DNA of 45,215 nt from Lacticaseibacillus yichunensis (GCF_003946405.1 NZ_RHOG01000021.1:1-45215); one strand, 5' to 3'; shown: positions 1 through 8,947, counted from the first letter of the stretch. Notes: generated from the letters alone by a model not told the origin. Program-made: numbers and translations.

Positions 1-95
1 CTCGACGGCCCTCTGCTTCTCTTTTAGTGAGTACATTTAATATCATACCTGAAGTCCAACTTTTTGTCCGCACGCCCCGGTGGGCGTGCGGATTG

Positions 96-157
96 GTGTG
101 ATGGTGTCACATTATTTGCGCGGGGGGCCCGCAGGAACTAATGTGACGGCATCACAC
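96..157. promoter_or_regulatory. Paired inverted repeats, operator-like (TGTGA-N5-TCACA twice)
   Basis: Two near-identical 19-bp arms at 96-114 and 139-157 are inverted relative to each other. Each arm itself contains the short palindrome TGTGA-N5-TCACA. The whole could fold as a hairpin or serve as two binding sites for a dimeric regulator. It lies downstream of the HAD gene and beside whatever gene lies left of the window, so the target is unknown. The half-sites resemble CRP/FNR-type half-sites but the spacer is 5, not 6; the regulator is not identifiable. Confidence 0.45.
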
Positions 158-201
158 CCAGCCACCCAGCTACCCAGCCGACCCGCACGGCCCCGCACAA
201 C

Positions 202-229
202 AAAAAAAGCCGCGGACACACCCCGCGGC
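202..229 (-). terminator. Intrinsic terminator of the HAD phosphatase gene
   Basis: On the minus strand a 7-bp GC stem (209-215 with 223-229, GCCGCGG/CCGCGGC) is followed directly by seven T. It sits just beyond the stop codon of the minus-strand HAD gene. Confidence 0.85.
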
Positions 230-245
230 CAACACACAAGCAGTA

Positions 246-1055
246 TTACTTAAAGAACGCATTCAGATAACTTGCCACGCCGTCATGCGCAACGTCGGTG
301 GTGCGGTATGGTGCCTTTTCCAAGACGTTTGGAGCGGCGTTGCCCATTGCGACGCCGTATTTGACATACATCAGCATTTCCAGATCATTGTTGCCATCAC
401 CGAACGCCATGGTGCGGTCCAGGGGATGGTCGAGTTGCGCGCACACACGGCGGATGGCGTCTGCCTTATTCACGCCATGTTTGGTCAATTCGATATTGTC
501 GATGAAGGAGCTGGAGGTATCGAGGCCCGCCACATTTTTTAGCCGGGCGCGCCCGGCTTCAAGCAAGGCGGCGTCGTGGGGCTCGATCACGATGCCGTTG
601 GTGATCTCCTGCTGGTGGGCGCGCAGGTGCTCGGCGGAGTCGATGCGGATGTAGCGGTCGGGGGCTTCGCCGGCGACGCGCCGCTTACCGTCCTCGGTGT
701 AATCCGCGGGCAGCTGATCGAGGTACAGCACGCGGTCCTTGGAGAAGAAAAAGGTCGGCAGGTGGAGGTCATGGGTGATGTTGTAGATGTCGGTCAGGGT
801 CTGGGCGTCAAAGTGTACGCTGGTCACCTTGCCATCGACTTTGGTGACGGAACCGTTGGAAGCGATGACGTTCAAGTCGGGGCCCACCATGTTCGCGATC
901 TGCTGGGCGGAAAACAGGGCGCGGCCGCTAGCGATAAAAAAGCGGTGGCCGGCTTGGCTCAGGCGGTGGATCGCGTCGAGGTTGGCAGGGGATGGTTTCA
1001 AACTGGGGCCGATCAATGTGTTGTCGACGTCCATGAAGATCAGATAGGGAGACAT
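246..1055 (-). CDS. HAD-superfamily (Cof-type, subclass IIB) sugar-phosphate phosphatase
   Basis: A 269-residue cytosolic HAD hydrolase of the Cof/YidA type, which normally dephosphorylates small phosphometabolites such as sugar phosphates or flavin nucleotides. Motif I DVDNT (residues 9-13) supplies the nucleophilic Asp and the acid/base Asp, motif II is in IASGR (about 41-45), and motif IV is GDGNNDLEML near residue 220. The insert between motifs II and III is large, as expected for a C2 cap. Length is normal for the family. The ATG at 1053-1055 is preceded by AAAGGA at a suitable distance. It is monocistronic, ending at a strong terminator. The substrate cannot be told from sequence. Confidence 0.93.
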   Translation of the reverse strand: MSPYLIFMDVDNTLIGPSLKPSPANLDAIHRLSQAGHRFFIASGRALFSAQQIANMVGPDLNVIASNGSVTKVDGKVTSVHFDAQTLTDIYNITHDLHLPTFFFSKDRVLYLDQLPADYTEDGKRRVAGEAPDRYIRIDSAEHLRAHQQEITNGIVIEPHDAALLEAGRARLKNVAGLDTSSSFIDNIELTKHGVNKADAIRRVCAQLDHPLDRTMAFGDGNNDLEMLMYVKYGVAMGNAAPNVLEKAPYRTTDVAHDGVASYLNAFFK

Positions 1056-1256
1056 GACGAGACATCCTTTATTATTTATTTTTCCGCATCAATCTTAACG
1101 TTTCAGGCGGTGGGGTGCAAGCGCTGCCGCGGTCTTGGGAAAATTCTCATATTCTTCACAGCATTCACAGATTAATCCTATTTTGTGCATGAGTTAGCCA
1201 ACTCTCTTCGCTATTTTAAAACTAGTCCCCAGACGGACAGAGAAGGGAGTCTCAAT

Positions 1257-2783
1257 ATGAATTTTGTCAAACGCGCCTGGCTCAACTTGTGGGCGAGAAA
1301 GGGTCGGTCTGCCCTACTTATTCTTGTTACCGCAGCCATTATGCTTTTCGTGCTGGCCGGCCTTTTGTTGCGCTCAGCGGCCAACACCGCAGTCGCCAAC
1401 GCGAAAAGTAGCGTCGGCGCTACGCTCACGCTCAGTGCCAACCGGGAAGCCGCGTTCAAGAAGATGCGCGAGCAGATGGAAGACCAGAGCCAAGATAGCG
1501 ATTCGGATAGCGACACCACGCCGACACGGCCAAGTCTAACGATGACGCCGGTCAAGCTCAGCGATGCCGAGAAGATCGCGAAGCTCAGCGGCATCGAAAG
1601 TTACAATGTGTCGGTGTCGACGTCTGCCAATGCCAGCGGGTTTGACGTGATCGAAACGTCGACCGGCACCAGCATCATGCAGGGCGGCGGCGGTTTTGGC
1701 GGCCGGGGCGGCTTTGAGGACAATTCCGGCGACATCACGATCAGTGGCGTTTCCAGTACGGCCGGCGCCACCGCTTTTTCCGATGGAACGAACACGATCA
1801 CAAAGGGTCGCGGCCTGACGTCGGATGATATCGGGACGAAAAATGTCGTGGTAGAGACCGAGCTTGCCAAGCAAAATGATCTGGCGGTCGGCGATACCAT
1901 CAAGCTGAAGTCCCTGAAGACGGATGATGCGGCGGCCAAGAGCTACACGGTCACGATCGTTGGCATTTACAAGGCCAAGTCCAGCAGCACCGCCCAAATG
2001 GGACCTGGCGCAAGCGACCCCGCCAACACAATTTTCACCAGCTACTCGTTTGCCAACACCTTGAAGGGGAGCGATGCGAAAAACACGGCAGACTCCGTTA
2101 TTTTCACCGTGTCCACGCCAAGCAAGGTCGATAGTGTGCAAAAAGCGGCGAAGAAGCTGATCAACACCAGCAAATTCTCCATCGACAGCAATGATGCCAG
2201 CTACCAAATGGTGAAGGCCTCGATGTCGTCGGTCACAAGCTTTGCGGATAAGATCGTCTGGCTGGTCGCGATCGCCGGCACGATCATTCTCGCCTTGATC
2301 GTCATCTTGATGATTCGCGAGCGGCGCTTTGAGATCGGCGTTCTTCTGGCGCTTGGCGAACGGCGCGGCAAGATCATCGCGCAATTCTTCTGCGAACTGC
2401 TGGTGGTGTTGCTCGTTGCGATCGGCCTGGCGAGTGCCGGCGGTCAGTTCGTCGGGGATAAACTCGGCGAGCAAGTCGTCGCTTCGGCGCAAACGTCGAC
2501 CACGAACAACGCGCAAGGCGGCTTCACCCGAGGCGGCGGCCAGGCCCCGAGCGGCGATCAAGGCCAAGGCGCCCCGAGCGGCCAAATGCCTGGTAATATG
2601 GGCGGGCGCGCGTCTGCAAATCAAGCAGCAATGCAAAAACAGGCGAAACTCTCCACGCGCATCACGCTCAAGGATGTCGGCTTGCTCACCGTCTTGGGCC
2701 TTGCCATCATCTTGATCGCGATCACAGCGGGCGCCGCTGGCATCTTGCGTCTGCAGCCGAAAAAAGTGCTGATCGGTAGCTGA
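1257..2783 (+). CDS. ABC transporter permease, FtsX/MacB-like
   Basis: A 508-residue integral membrane protein, permease partner of the ATPase encoded 13 bp downstream. A first membrane helix lies at about residues 21-40, then a long extracytoplasmic domain, then three helices at about 332-352, 376-396 and 474-496, the four-helix FtsX/MacB layout. The segment after helix 2 (RERRFEIGVLLALGERR) is the cytoplasmic coupling element typical of FtsX permeases. Residues about 415-460 form a Gly/Gln/Ser-rich low-complexity loop between helices 3 and 4, which is unusual. The ATG at 1257 was chosen because GAAGGGAG precedes it; an upstream in-frame start at 1185 adds only a non-membrane leader. Probable roles are export of a peptide or drug or envelope stress resistance; the substrate is unknown. 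Confidence 0.92.
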   Translation: MNFVKRAWLNLWARKGRSALLILVTAAIMLFVLAGLLLRSAANTAVANAKSSVGATLTLSANREAAFKKMREQMEDQSQDSDSDSDTTPTRPSLTMTPVKLSDAEKIAKLSGIESYNVSVSTSANASGFDVIETSTGTSIMQGGGGFGGRGGFEDNSGDITISGVSSTAGATAFSDGTNTITKGRGLTSDDIGTKNVVVETELAKQNDLAVGDTIKLKSLKTDDAAAKSYTVTIVGIYKAKSSSTAQMGPGASDPANTIFTSYSFANTLKGSDAKNTADSVIFTVSTPSKVDSVQKAAKKLINTSKFSIDSNDASYQMVKASMSSVTSFADKIVWLVAIAGTIILALIVILMIRERRFEIGVLLALGERRGKIIAQFFCELLVVLLVAIGLASAGGQFVGDKLGEQVVASAQTSTTNNAQGGFTRGGGQAPSGDQGQGAPSGQMPGNMGGRASANQAAMQKQAKLSTRITLKDVGLLTVLGLAIILIAITAGAAGILRLQPKKVLIGS

Positions 2784-2796
2784 AAGGAGCCCCCTC

Positions 2797-3483
2797 ATGT
2801 TAGAGACAAAAGATCTATCCTATTGGTACACAAACAAAGAGGATTATTTGTTCAAGGACCTCGATTTGACGTTTGACGCTGGCATCAGCTATGCGATCGT
2901 CGGCGAAAGCGGGACGGGGAAGACCACGCTGATCTCGCTGCTTGCCGGCCTCGACAAACCTCGGGCAGGCAAGATCTTGTTCCGCGGCGAAGATATTCAG
3001 GCAAGCGGCCTCAGCAACTTCCGCCGCCACCATGTCAGCATTGTTTTCCAAGCCTACAACCTATTCACCTATATGTCCGCCTTGGAAAATCTGATGACGG
3101 CGCTGTCCATCACCCACTCCAGCCACAATGGTGATCGCCAATACGCGATGCAGATGCTGAGCAAGCTCGGTTTGACCGAGGAGCAGATGAAGCAAAACGT
3201 CCAGCGTTTATCCGGCGGCCAGCAGCAGCGTGTCGCGATCGCGCGCGCCATGGTTTGCGATGCCCCGCTGGTCGTCGCGGATGAGCCGACCGGGAACCTC
3301 GATGAGGCCAATTCCGATGAGGTGATGGCGCTGTTCAATCAGCTGGCGCATGATCAGGGCAAATGCGTGATCATCGTCACCCATGATGCGGCCGGCGCGG
3401 CCAAATGCGACGCGGTCTTGCGCTTGAAGCACCGCGAGCTGACTTGGCAAAAACAGCCCCCTGTTCCGGCGATGGTGGATTAA
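2797..3483 (+). CDS. ABC transporter ATP-binding protein (MacB/LolD type)
   Basis: A 228-residue ATPase that powers the FtsX-type permease upstream. Walker A is GESGTGKTT (residues 36-44), the signature LSGGQQQR lies near 138-145, Walker B and catalytic Glu are in [11 protein letters not shown], and the switch His is in IIVTHD. All are intact. The EPTGNLD form is characteristic of the MacB/LolD/FtsE branch. The RBS AAAGGAGC precedes ATG 2797 and the gap to the permease is 13 bp, so the two are almost certainly co-transcribed. The operon ends at the hairpin around 3506-3545. Confidence 0.95.
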   Translation: MLETKDLSYWYTNKEDYLFKDLDLTFDAGISYAIVGESGTGKTTLISLLAGLDKPRAGKILFRGEDIQASGLSNFRRHHVSIVFQAYNLFTYMSALENLMTALSITHSSHNGDRQYAMQMLSKLGLTEEQMKQNVQRLSGGQQQRVAIARAMVCDAPLVVADEPTGNLDEANSDEVMALFNQLAHDQGKCVIIVTHDAAGAAKCDAVLRLKHRELTWQKQPPVPAMVD

Positions 3484-3505
3484 GCAGATTTTTCAAAGGA
3501 TTCGA

Positions 3506-3546
3506 AAAACCCCGCCACGACTGAAGAAAGTCGTGGCGGGGTTTTG
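3506..3546. terminator. Bidirectional intrinsic terminator between convergent operons
   Basis: A long perfect stem (AACCCCGCCACGACT paired with AGTCGTGGCGGGGTT) with an A run before it and a T run after it. It can end both the plus-strand ABC operon and the minus-strand DUF4811/MFS operon. Confidence 0.93.
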
Positions 3547-3568
3547 CTGTTCTGTTGCGCAGTCGCGC

Positions 3569-4069
3569 TTATTTTGCGTTGACGACTTGCCAATCGCTGG
3601 GCACAACGAAGGTCACATCAGTCGATGCAATCGAATTTTCCTGGCCGGACCAGCAAAATAGGAATGCGGACCAGGTGCCGCTGTAGCGCCAGCGGGTGAC
3701 TGAACTGCGGACCTGCGCCTTTTGCCCATCGACAACGGCGGTGGTGGCGTGCAGGCCCGGTTTTGCGACTAGGACTTTGGTGCTCAGCGGATTGGTGCGA
3801 TACAGATACGCATTTTCCTTGCCGGCTGTGCCGAGTGGTTGGGCCAGCAACACTTTCTCCTGCTTCGCGCCAACCAGTGGGGCGGTGGTCAAGGTTGTTT
3901 TCTGCACCATGCCGAAATGATTGACGTCATTGGCGGCGATACCCGCGGCGGACAAAATGATCAAGGCGCCGAACAGCAGTGTCATGATGCGGCGCAAGGC
4001 CCCACGCTGGGAAAGCACGGCGAAAAGGAAGAAGCACAGCGCCGAAACGGAAAGAATGGCTAAGATCAT
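3569..4069 (-). CDS. DUF4811-family membrane protein
   Basis: A 166-residue protein with two N-terminal membrane helices (about 1-18 and 29-47) followed by a soluble domain that should lie outside. I recognise it as the DUF4811 type common in lactobacilli, where it accompanies an MFS drug exporter. Its start codon overlaps the stop of the upstream MFS gene by 4 bp (ATGA), which indicates translational coupling and a shared function. The biochemical role is unknown. Confidence 0.85.
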   Translation of the reverse strand: MILAILSVSALCFFLFAVLSQRGALRRIMTLLFGALIILSAAGIAANDVNHFGMVQKTTLTTAPLVGAKQEKVLLAQPLGTAGKENAYLYRTNPLSTKVLVAKPGLHATTAVVDGQKAQVRSSVTRWRYSGTWSAFLFCWSGQENSIASTDVTFVVPSDWQVVNAK

Positions 4070-5526
4070 CGCGCGGCACCTCCTTTATCGGCTGGATCTT
4101 TTTTCAAGAAGAAACTGAGGGCAAAGCCGAGTGTCGCCAAGATCACGGAAACGATGAAGGCCGCGCGGTAGCCGGCAACGGTTGCGTTTTGCGCGCCCAG
4201 CGCGTATCGCATCGGCTCAGCGAGCTTCAGCGCGCCGGTCGGCATCTGGCCCTTGGTGACGGTCGACAAGACGGAGACCAGGATGGCGGTGCCAATTGAG
4301 GCGGCCACCTGGCGAACGGTGTTGTTGACGGCGGTGCCGTGGTTGATCAGGTTGGCGGGCAGCGCGTTCATCCCGGCTGTGGTGACAGGCATCGTAACCA
4401 TGGTGATGCCAAACATCCGGACCGTGTACAAAACGGTGACGAAAATGATCGGTGTCTCAGCCGTCAGCGTCATCAGTGGTACTGTCCCGACCAGCAGGAG
4501 GAACAACCCGGTGTTGGCCAGCCGGCGCGCGCCGATGCGGTCAAAGATGTTGCCGGTGATGGGACTCATGATGCCCATCATGATGGCGCCGGGCAACAGA
4601 ATCAGGCCGGAGTTGAAGGCGCTTTGGCCGCGAATCGTCTGAATGTACATCGGCAGGACCATTTCGACGCCGACCATGGACATGAAAGCCACCGCGGTCA
4701 AAATGACGGACAGCGTGAACAGCGGACTCTTGAAGACGCGCAGCTCCAGCAGTGGCGTTTCCATGTGCAGCTGGCGCCAAACGAAGAGGCCGACGAATAG
4801 CACGCCGATGAGCAGGGCCGCGATGACGATCGGGCTACCCCAGCCTTCATCGCCGACCGTTGAAAAGCCGTACAGCAGGGAGCCAAACCCAAGCGTCGAT
4901 TCGATGACCGACAGCACATCGATCTTCGGATTCGTCGTCGGCAGAACTTTGCGCATGCTATAGCTGGCCAAGATCAAGACCAGCGCGGCGATCGGCAGAA
5001 TGACGGAAAATAGCGAGCGCCAGGAATGGTTGAGCAGGACCCAACCAGACAAGGTAGGACCGATCGCAGGCGCCAGGCCGATGACGATGCCGGCCAGTCC
5101 CATCGCCGAGCCGCGCTTGTTCGGCGGAAAAATGGAGTACATGACGGTTTGGAACGTGGGGGCGGACATGCCGACGCCCATTGCTTGAATCAAACGCCCG
5201 GCAAGTAGCGCTTGAAAACTCGGCGCGAACCGCGACAGTAGCGTGCCCAAAAAGAAAATGGACATGGCAGTCATGTAGAGATACTTAACATTGAATTTGC
5301 TCAGGAGCCAGGCGGACACCGGAATCATGATGCCCATCACCAGCATGAAGCCGGTGGTCAGCCACTGCACCGCAGAGGCGTTGATGTGAAAATCCTTCAT
5401 CAGCGTCGGAAACGCGGTGGTCAAGATCGTTTGCGTCAGGAAGGTCGTGAACGTGCCGATCAAAAGCGTGGCGACCATCAGCCCACGATGATACGGCTTA
5501 CCGTTAACATCAACGGGAGAATTCAC
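4066..5526 (-). CDS. DHA2-family MFS multidrug transporter
   Basis: A 486-residue proton-coupled drug exporter of the DHA2 (14-helix, EmrB/LmrB-like) family in the plasma membrane. Many hydrophobic helices are visible, and the motif A region after helix 2 reads SAWLLSKFNVKYLY. The motif C-like GLAPAIGPTLSGWVL is typical of drug/proton antiporters. I chose GTG 5524-5526, preceded by GAAAGGATC; the longer open frame upstream to 5697 merely reads through repeat copy A and is not protein-like. The 3' end overlaps the DUF4811 start by 4 bp. The leader contains the repeat element at 5554-5670 only about 27 bp from the start codon, so any transcript begins upstream of it and carries it in the 5' UTR. 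Confidence 0.92.
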   Translation of the reverse strand: MNSPVDVNGKPYHRGLMVATLLIGTFTTFLTQTILTTAFPTLMKDFHINASAVQWLTTGFMLVMGIMIPVSAWLLSKFNVKYLYMTAMSIFFLGTLLSRFAPSFQALLAGRLIQAMGVGMSAPTFQTVMYSIFPPNKRGSAMGLAGIVIGLAPAIGPTLSGWVLLNHSWRSLFSVILPIAALVLILASYSMRKVLPTTNPKIDVLSVIESTLGFGSLLYGFSTVGDEGWGSPIVIAALLIGVLFVGLFVWRQLHMETPLLELRVFKSPLFTLSVILTAVAFMSMVGVEMVLPMYIQTIRGQSAFNSGLILLPGAIMMGIMSPITGNIFDRIGARRLANTGLFLLLVGTVPLMTLTAETPIIFVTVLYTVRMFGITMVTMPVTTAGMNALPANLINHGTAVNNTVRQVAASIGTAILVSVLSTVTKGQMPTGALKLAEPMRYALGAQNATVAGYRAAFIVSVILATLGFALSFFLKKDPADKGGAAR

Positions 5527-5553
5527 GTGAATCAGATCCTTTCTATTTGAAAA

Positions 5554-5670
5554 GGGTGCGGAAGCTCGCGGGATGTCCGGGCGGCTAGTTTGGCCCAGTG
5601 CGTATGGCGCATTTCGCCTCGAGTGCACGTGACAGTTAGACGCTCTAGCCCTAGCCCGCGAAGCCCAACT
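5554..5670 (-). repeat. Structured intergenic repeat, copy A (full length)
   Basis: A 117-bp unit bounded on the plus strand by GGGTGCG (5554) and AGCCCAACT (5662-5670). Stems: CGCGGG 5567-5572 with CCCGCG 5655-5660, and GGCTAG 5583-5588 with CTAGCC 5645-5650; the apical part is degenerate. It lies in the likely 5' UTR of the MFS gene, in the same orientation. Confidence 0.8.
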
Positions 5671-5674
5671 GTGA

Positions 5675-5718
5675 GGGTGCGGAGACCCGCGGGACACTGG
5701 ACCAATTAGACGGGCCTC
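5675..5718 (-). repeat. Partial copy A2 of the structured repeat
   Basis: Begins with GGGTGCG four bases after copy A and keeps CCCGCGGGA, then degenerates; only one half of the palindrome is present. Confidence 0.6.
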
Positions 5719-5956
5719 AACTTCGACCCCAACACCCAGCGAGGCTCACCCGAGTTCTATTTTCATTCCCGCACTCATTTTTAATGAAAATTGCAATTAA
5801 TAATGATAGCACTTTTTTGCAAATCTGTATATTAAAACGACTCGGCGGAAAATGCGAGAGTCCTTGTTGCTGTTGCGCCGAACCGTCATTCAAAAAAATA
5901 AGTCAGCACGCATCTCGGCGTCCTGACTCAATTTTTACAACTTGATTTTCAAGGTC
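5719..5956. other. AT-rich intergenic leader with inverted repeat and terminator
   Basis: An AT-rich stretch upstream of the MFS gene. An 8-bp inverted repeat, ATTTTCAT at 5759-5766 and ATGAAAAT at 5784-5791, could be an operator for the drug exporter. No clear -35/-10 pair was found. The right part holds the terminator of the next gene. Confidence 0.4.
5893..5938 (-). terminator. Terminator of the CNNM/HlyC gene
   Basis: AAGTCAG pairs with CTGACT around a roughly 18-base loop; on the minus strand the stem is followed by TTATTTTTTTG. It lies just past the stop of the minus-strand CNNM gene. Confidence 0.7.
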
Positions 5957-7330
5957 TTACTCGTCGTCATCCGTGGCGTCTTCGTCGTCATCGGGGATGA
6001 TCTCTGGGCCAACCGTGACGTTGAACCAGTTGGCAAAGCCGCGCGAGAAATCGGCGACGGTGAAGGTGTAGCGGTCGACTTGAACGCTGTCGTGCAGCTT
6101 GAGCTCAGGATGATCTTCCATCAAAAAGCCGGCGACGGTGATGATCTCTGAATCCTGGAACTCGCGGAGCTTGGTGTGGAAGAACCGTTCGAAATCATAC
6201 AGCGTGGTTTTCCCGCTGACCTTGTAGACATCTGGGTCCTCTGTTTTGATGATGTATTCATCGGAGACGTCATCGATCTCGTCTTTGACAGTTCCGAATA
6301 ACTCTTCATAAATATCTTTGTCAGTGACGATGCCCGAGGTGCCGCCATATTCATCCACGACGACCACGATCGGTGCCTGTTTTTGAATCATCTGCGTCAG
6401 AATCGTTGAGATCGGGGTGACTTCCGGGACGGTGATGATCGCGCGCAGAAGCTTGGAAACATGCACGCTGTCATCGACCTGGGCCTGTTTGACGAGGTCG
6501 TAGATGTAAACATAGCCGAGCACCTTGTCTTTGTCGCCATTTGCGACGACCGGGAAGCGGCTGTAGCCTTCTTGCAGATATTTGCGCAGGACCTCTTTGA
6601 CCGTCGCGGTGATATCGATGACGACCAAGCTGGTGCGGTCGACCATGATGTCATGCGCCTCTTTGTCGTTGAGGTCAAAGGCGCGCTGCATGTACACCAC
6701 ATCGTTTTGGTCCATTTCGCCGGTGGTCACGGCTGCCTTGGAGAGATTGAGAATCTCCGCCTGGCTAAAGGCCTCGTTGCCTTCGTCGGCAGGCTTCATG
6801 CCAAGCAGGCGCACCAGTCCGTTCGCGGACACATTGAGCAGCCAAACGAAGGGGTAGAAGACCAGGTGAAAATAGTGCAGCGGTGTGACGACCAGCATCA
6901 GGACCTTGATCGGAATGTCGATCGCGATGTTTTTCGGCACGATCTCCGTGATGACGACTTCCAGATAGGTCAACACAATGACCCCGAGCACGGCCCCCAC
7001 TGCATGGAGCCCACCGTTTGGCAACTGGAGATGCACCAGCTGCATCAGATCGATCAGAATAAATTCCATGAAATCCTCGCCGATCCAGCCGAGGATGATC
7101 CCGCAGACCGAGGTGCCGACCTGTGTGGTTGATAAATATTCATTCAGCCGGTGGACCATGCGCAAGGCGCGCTGCAATTTCTTGCGGTTGCCTTGGCCCT
7201 GGTCCAGCATTTCCTCAAGTGCACTTGGCCGGCTTTGCACCAACGCAAACTCCGCCGCAACAAAAAAAGTGGCGAAGACGAACGTGATGACTAGTATTCC
7301 TAGATTAGAGGCAACTTGGCCACTATCCAT
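5957..7330 (-). CDS. CNNM/HlyC-family (CorC-like) membrane transporter with CBS pair
   Basis: A 457-residue membrane protein. An N-terminal DUF21/CNNM domain with about four hydrophobic segments (residues 10-160) is followed by two CBS domains (about 205-335) and a C-terminal CorC_HlyC domain (about 350-440) ending in an acidic tail (DDDEDATDDDE). Characterised bacterial CNNM proteins export magnesium or sodium; older annotations call them haemolysins. The start at 7328-7330 has GAGGAATGA upstream. It is a single-gene unit with its own terminator. Confidence 0.93.
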   Translation of the reverse strand: MDSGQVASNLGILVITFVFATFFVAAEFALVQSRPSALEEMLDQGQGNRKKLQRALRMVHRLNEYLSTTQVGTSVCGIILGWIGEDFMEFILIDLMQLVHLQLPNGGLHAVGAVLGVIVLTYLEVVITEIVPKNIAIDIPIKVLMLVVTPLHYFHLVFYPFVWLLNVSANGLVRLLGMKPADEGNEAFSQAEILNLSKAAVTTGEMDQNDVVYMQRAFDLNDKEAHDIMVDRTSLVVIDITATVKEVLRKYLQEGYSRFPVVANGDKDKVLGYVYIYDLVKQAQVDDSVHVSKLLRAIITVPEVTPISTILTQMIQKQAPIVVVVDEYGGTSGIVTDKDIYEELFGTVKDEIDDVSDEYIIKTEDPDVYKVSGKTTLYDFERFFHTKLREFQDSEIITVAGFLMEDHPELKLHDSVQVDRYTFTVADFSRGFANWFNVTVGPEIIPDDDEDATDDDE

Positions 7331-7480
7331 TCATTCATTCCTCATTTCATGCATATGTGGCTCTATTTTAACATTTTTACTCGCGGTGTACACGGGGACC
7401 CGCGCGGCATCGCGTTTCCCCAAGCCGGCGGGCGGTGGTGTAGAATAGAGACGGTAATTGCCGAAATGAAGGAGACGCAG

Positions 7481-8308
7481 ATGGATCAAGTGACGATGTA
7501 CCGCGAAACGATGCGCCGCTTCGCGAAAAAACCGGAGTGGCCGATCAGCGAATTGATCACGGAACCGCTGCCCGCAACGTCTGGCAGGGCTGAAGGTCAA
7601 CGACGCCGCACGGGCGAGGGCAAAACGCCTTTCACGGCTGATGACGAAACGCTTGGCCGGCCGGTAGACGAAACCCCGTGGCGGCTGGTGAACGCGGATG
7701 TACTGACGGTGATGGCCAAGCTCCCCGGCCGCGTCGGCGTGATGAATTTTGCCAGTCCCACACGGCCAGGTGGCGGGGTGGAGCTGGGCGCACAGGCGCA
7801 GGAAGAGGCAATCGCAAAGGGCACCTACCTTGTGCCGGCGTTGGAACAATTTTGCGCAACGTATTATGAAGTCAACCGCGCTCATCCCAACCGCGGCCTC
7901 TTTTCGCCGTGGCTGATCTATTCGGCGGGGGTGCGGCAGGTGTTTTCCGGAACCGGCGCGCCTGTAGCCGACCACCAAGTTGATATCGTGACCGTGGCGG
8001 CTCCGGATCGGCGGCGCGGGCACCTGAGCGATGCCGAGGCCCTGGCGGATATCGAATTCAAAATCAGCCAGACCTTGCGCGCGATGAAAAAACATGGCGT
8101 GACCACCCCCATCTTGGGCGCGTTTGGCAGTGGGGTGTTCGGTAATCCCCCGCGGGAAGTCGGCCGCCTGTTTGCGCAGCAATTGGCCCGGCCGGAATTT
8201 GCCGGCGTGTTTGAGACGATCTGGTTCGCAGTTTATGACCGGCGTGGCACGGTTTTGCCTCTGTTTGTGGCGGGACTCGGCCGTGATCTGAAGGAGGAAA
8301 CAATATAA
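7481..8308 (+). CDS. TIGR02452-family macrodomain protein (bacterial PARG-like)
   Basis: A 275-residue protein of the TIGR02452 family, related to microbial poly(ADP-ribose) glycohydrolases. The PARG signature of three glycines followed by tandem Glu is visible as GGGVELGAQAQEEA (about residues 104-117), preceded by MNFASPTRP. FGSGVFGNPP near residue 215 matches the second loop of the fold. Known relatives hydrolyse ADP-ribose chains or bind ADP-ribose; which applies here is inference. ATG 7481 follows AAGGAG at 6 bp. The stop codon abuts the next start codon, so it forms an operon with the amidotransferase. Confidence 0.88.
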   Translation: MDQVTMYRETMRRFAKKPEWPISELITEPLPATSGRAEGQRRRTGEGKTPFTADDETLGRPVDETPWRLVNADVLTVMAKLPGRVGVMNFASPTRPGGGVELGAQAQEEAIAKGTYLVPALEQFCATYYEVNRAHPNRGLFSPWLIYSAGVRQVFSGTGAPVADHQVDIVTVAAPDRRRGHLSDAEALADIEFKISQTLRAMKKHGVTTPILGAFGSGVFGNPPREVGRLFAQQLARPEFAGVFETIWFAVYDRRGTVLPLFVAGLGRDLKEETI

Positions 8309-8944
8309 ATGGTAGAAGTTGTTGTTTTACAACATGCGGATAATTGTGGACCGGGCTTTGTCGCGGATTGGGCGGCGGCGCATGACGTGACGCTCAAGCT
8401 GCTTAGGCCGGATCAAGGTGAAAATCTGATGCCGCTGCGGGCCAGCGAGTTGAACGGTCTAATCATCCTGGGCGGACCGCAAAGCGTCAATGATGATCTG
8501 CCGTGGCTGTCGTCTGAGCGAATTTTGGTGCGGAGCCTGGATCAGCGCAATCGGCCGGTGTTTGGCATCTGCCTTGGTGCCCAGCAGATCGCCCGGGCGT
8601 TTGCGGCGGGAGTTGGCCCGCTGACGTACCCGCAATATGGCCGCACCATGGTCACGAATGCGGCGACTGGCGCGACGTTGCCGGTTTTTGAGGCGCACAC
8701 AGAAGGTATCACCGCTTTTCCGGGGATGACGCAAACGTATTCAGACGAGCTCGGCGCGGTGCAGGGCTTCAAGTATCATCGACATTTGGCGGCGGTCCAA
8801 TTTCACCCGGAGCTGGACGTTGCGGCGTTTCAGACCATCGCCAATGAAGAAGGATTTGCATCGGCCCCGGTCTTGACGGAGGCGGAAGTGGCCGCCAGCA
8901 AGCAATTACTCTTCGATGAACTGGACGCCTGCTTTGCATTTTAA
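8309..8944 (+). CDS. Class I glutamine amidotransferase-like protein
   Basis: A 211-residue stand-alone GATase1 domain. The nucleophile Cys is in GICLGAQ (about residues 87-93) and the catalytic His in QFHPEL (about 167-172), followed by a C-terminal helix. Such free GATases resemble GuaA N-terminal domains and YfeJ/GAT1-type proteins and may deglutamylate or transfer ammonia; the acceptor is unknown. GAGGAAACAATATAA precedes the ATG and the gene starts directly after the PARG-like stop codon. The C-terminal context is repeat copy B. Confidence 0.9.
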   Translation: MVEVVVLQHADNCGPGFVADWAAAHDVTLKLLRPDQGENLMPLRASELNGLIILGGPQSVNDDLPWLSSERILVRSLDQRNRPVFGICLGAQQIARAFAAGVGPLTYPQYGRTMVTNAATGATLPVFEAHTEGITAFPGMTQTYSDELGAVQGFKYHRHLAAVQFHPELDVAAFQTIANEEGFASAPVLTEAEVAASKQLLFDELDACFAF

Positions 8945-8947
8945 AAA

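Noticed and set aside
1536-2798. A 420-residue open frame on the minus strand
   Set aside because: It lies antisense to the ABC permease, is rich in Arg/Asp/His as shadows of GC-rich genes are, and has no RBS or domain.
5527-5697. 57-residue N-terminal extension of the MFS transporter
   Set aside because: It reads through repeat copy A, has no membrane or signal character, and the GTG at 5524-5526 has a proper RBS.
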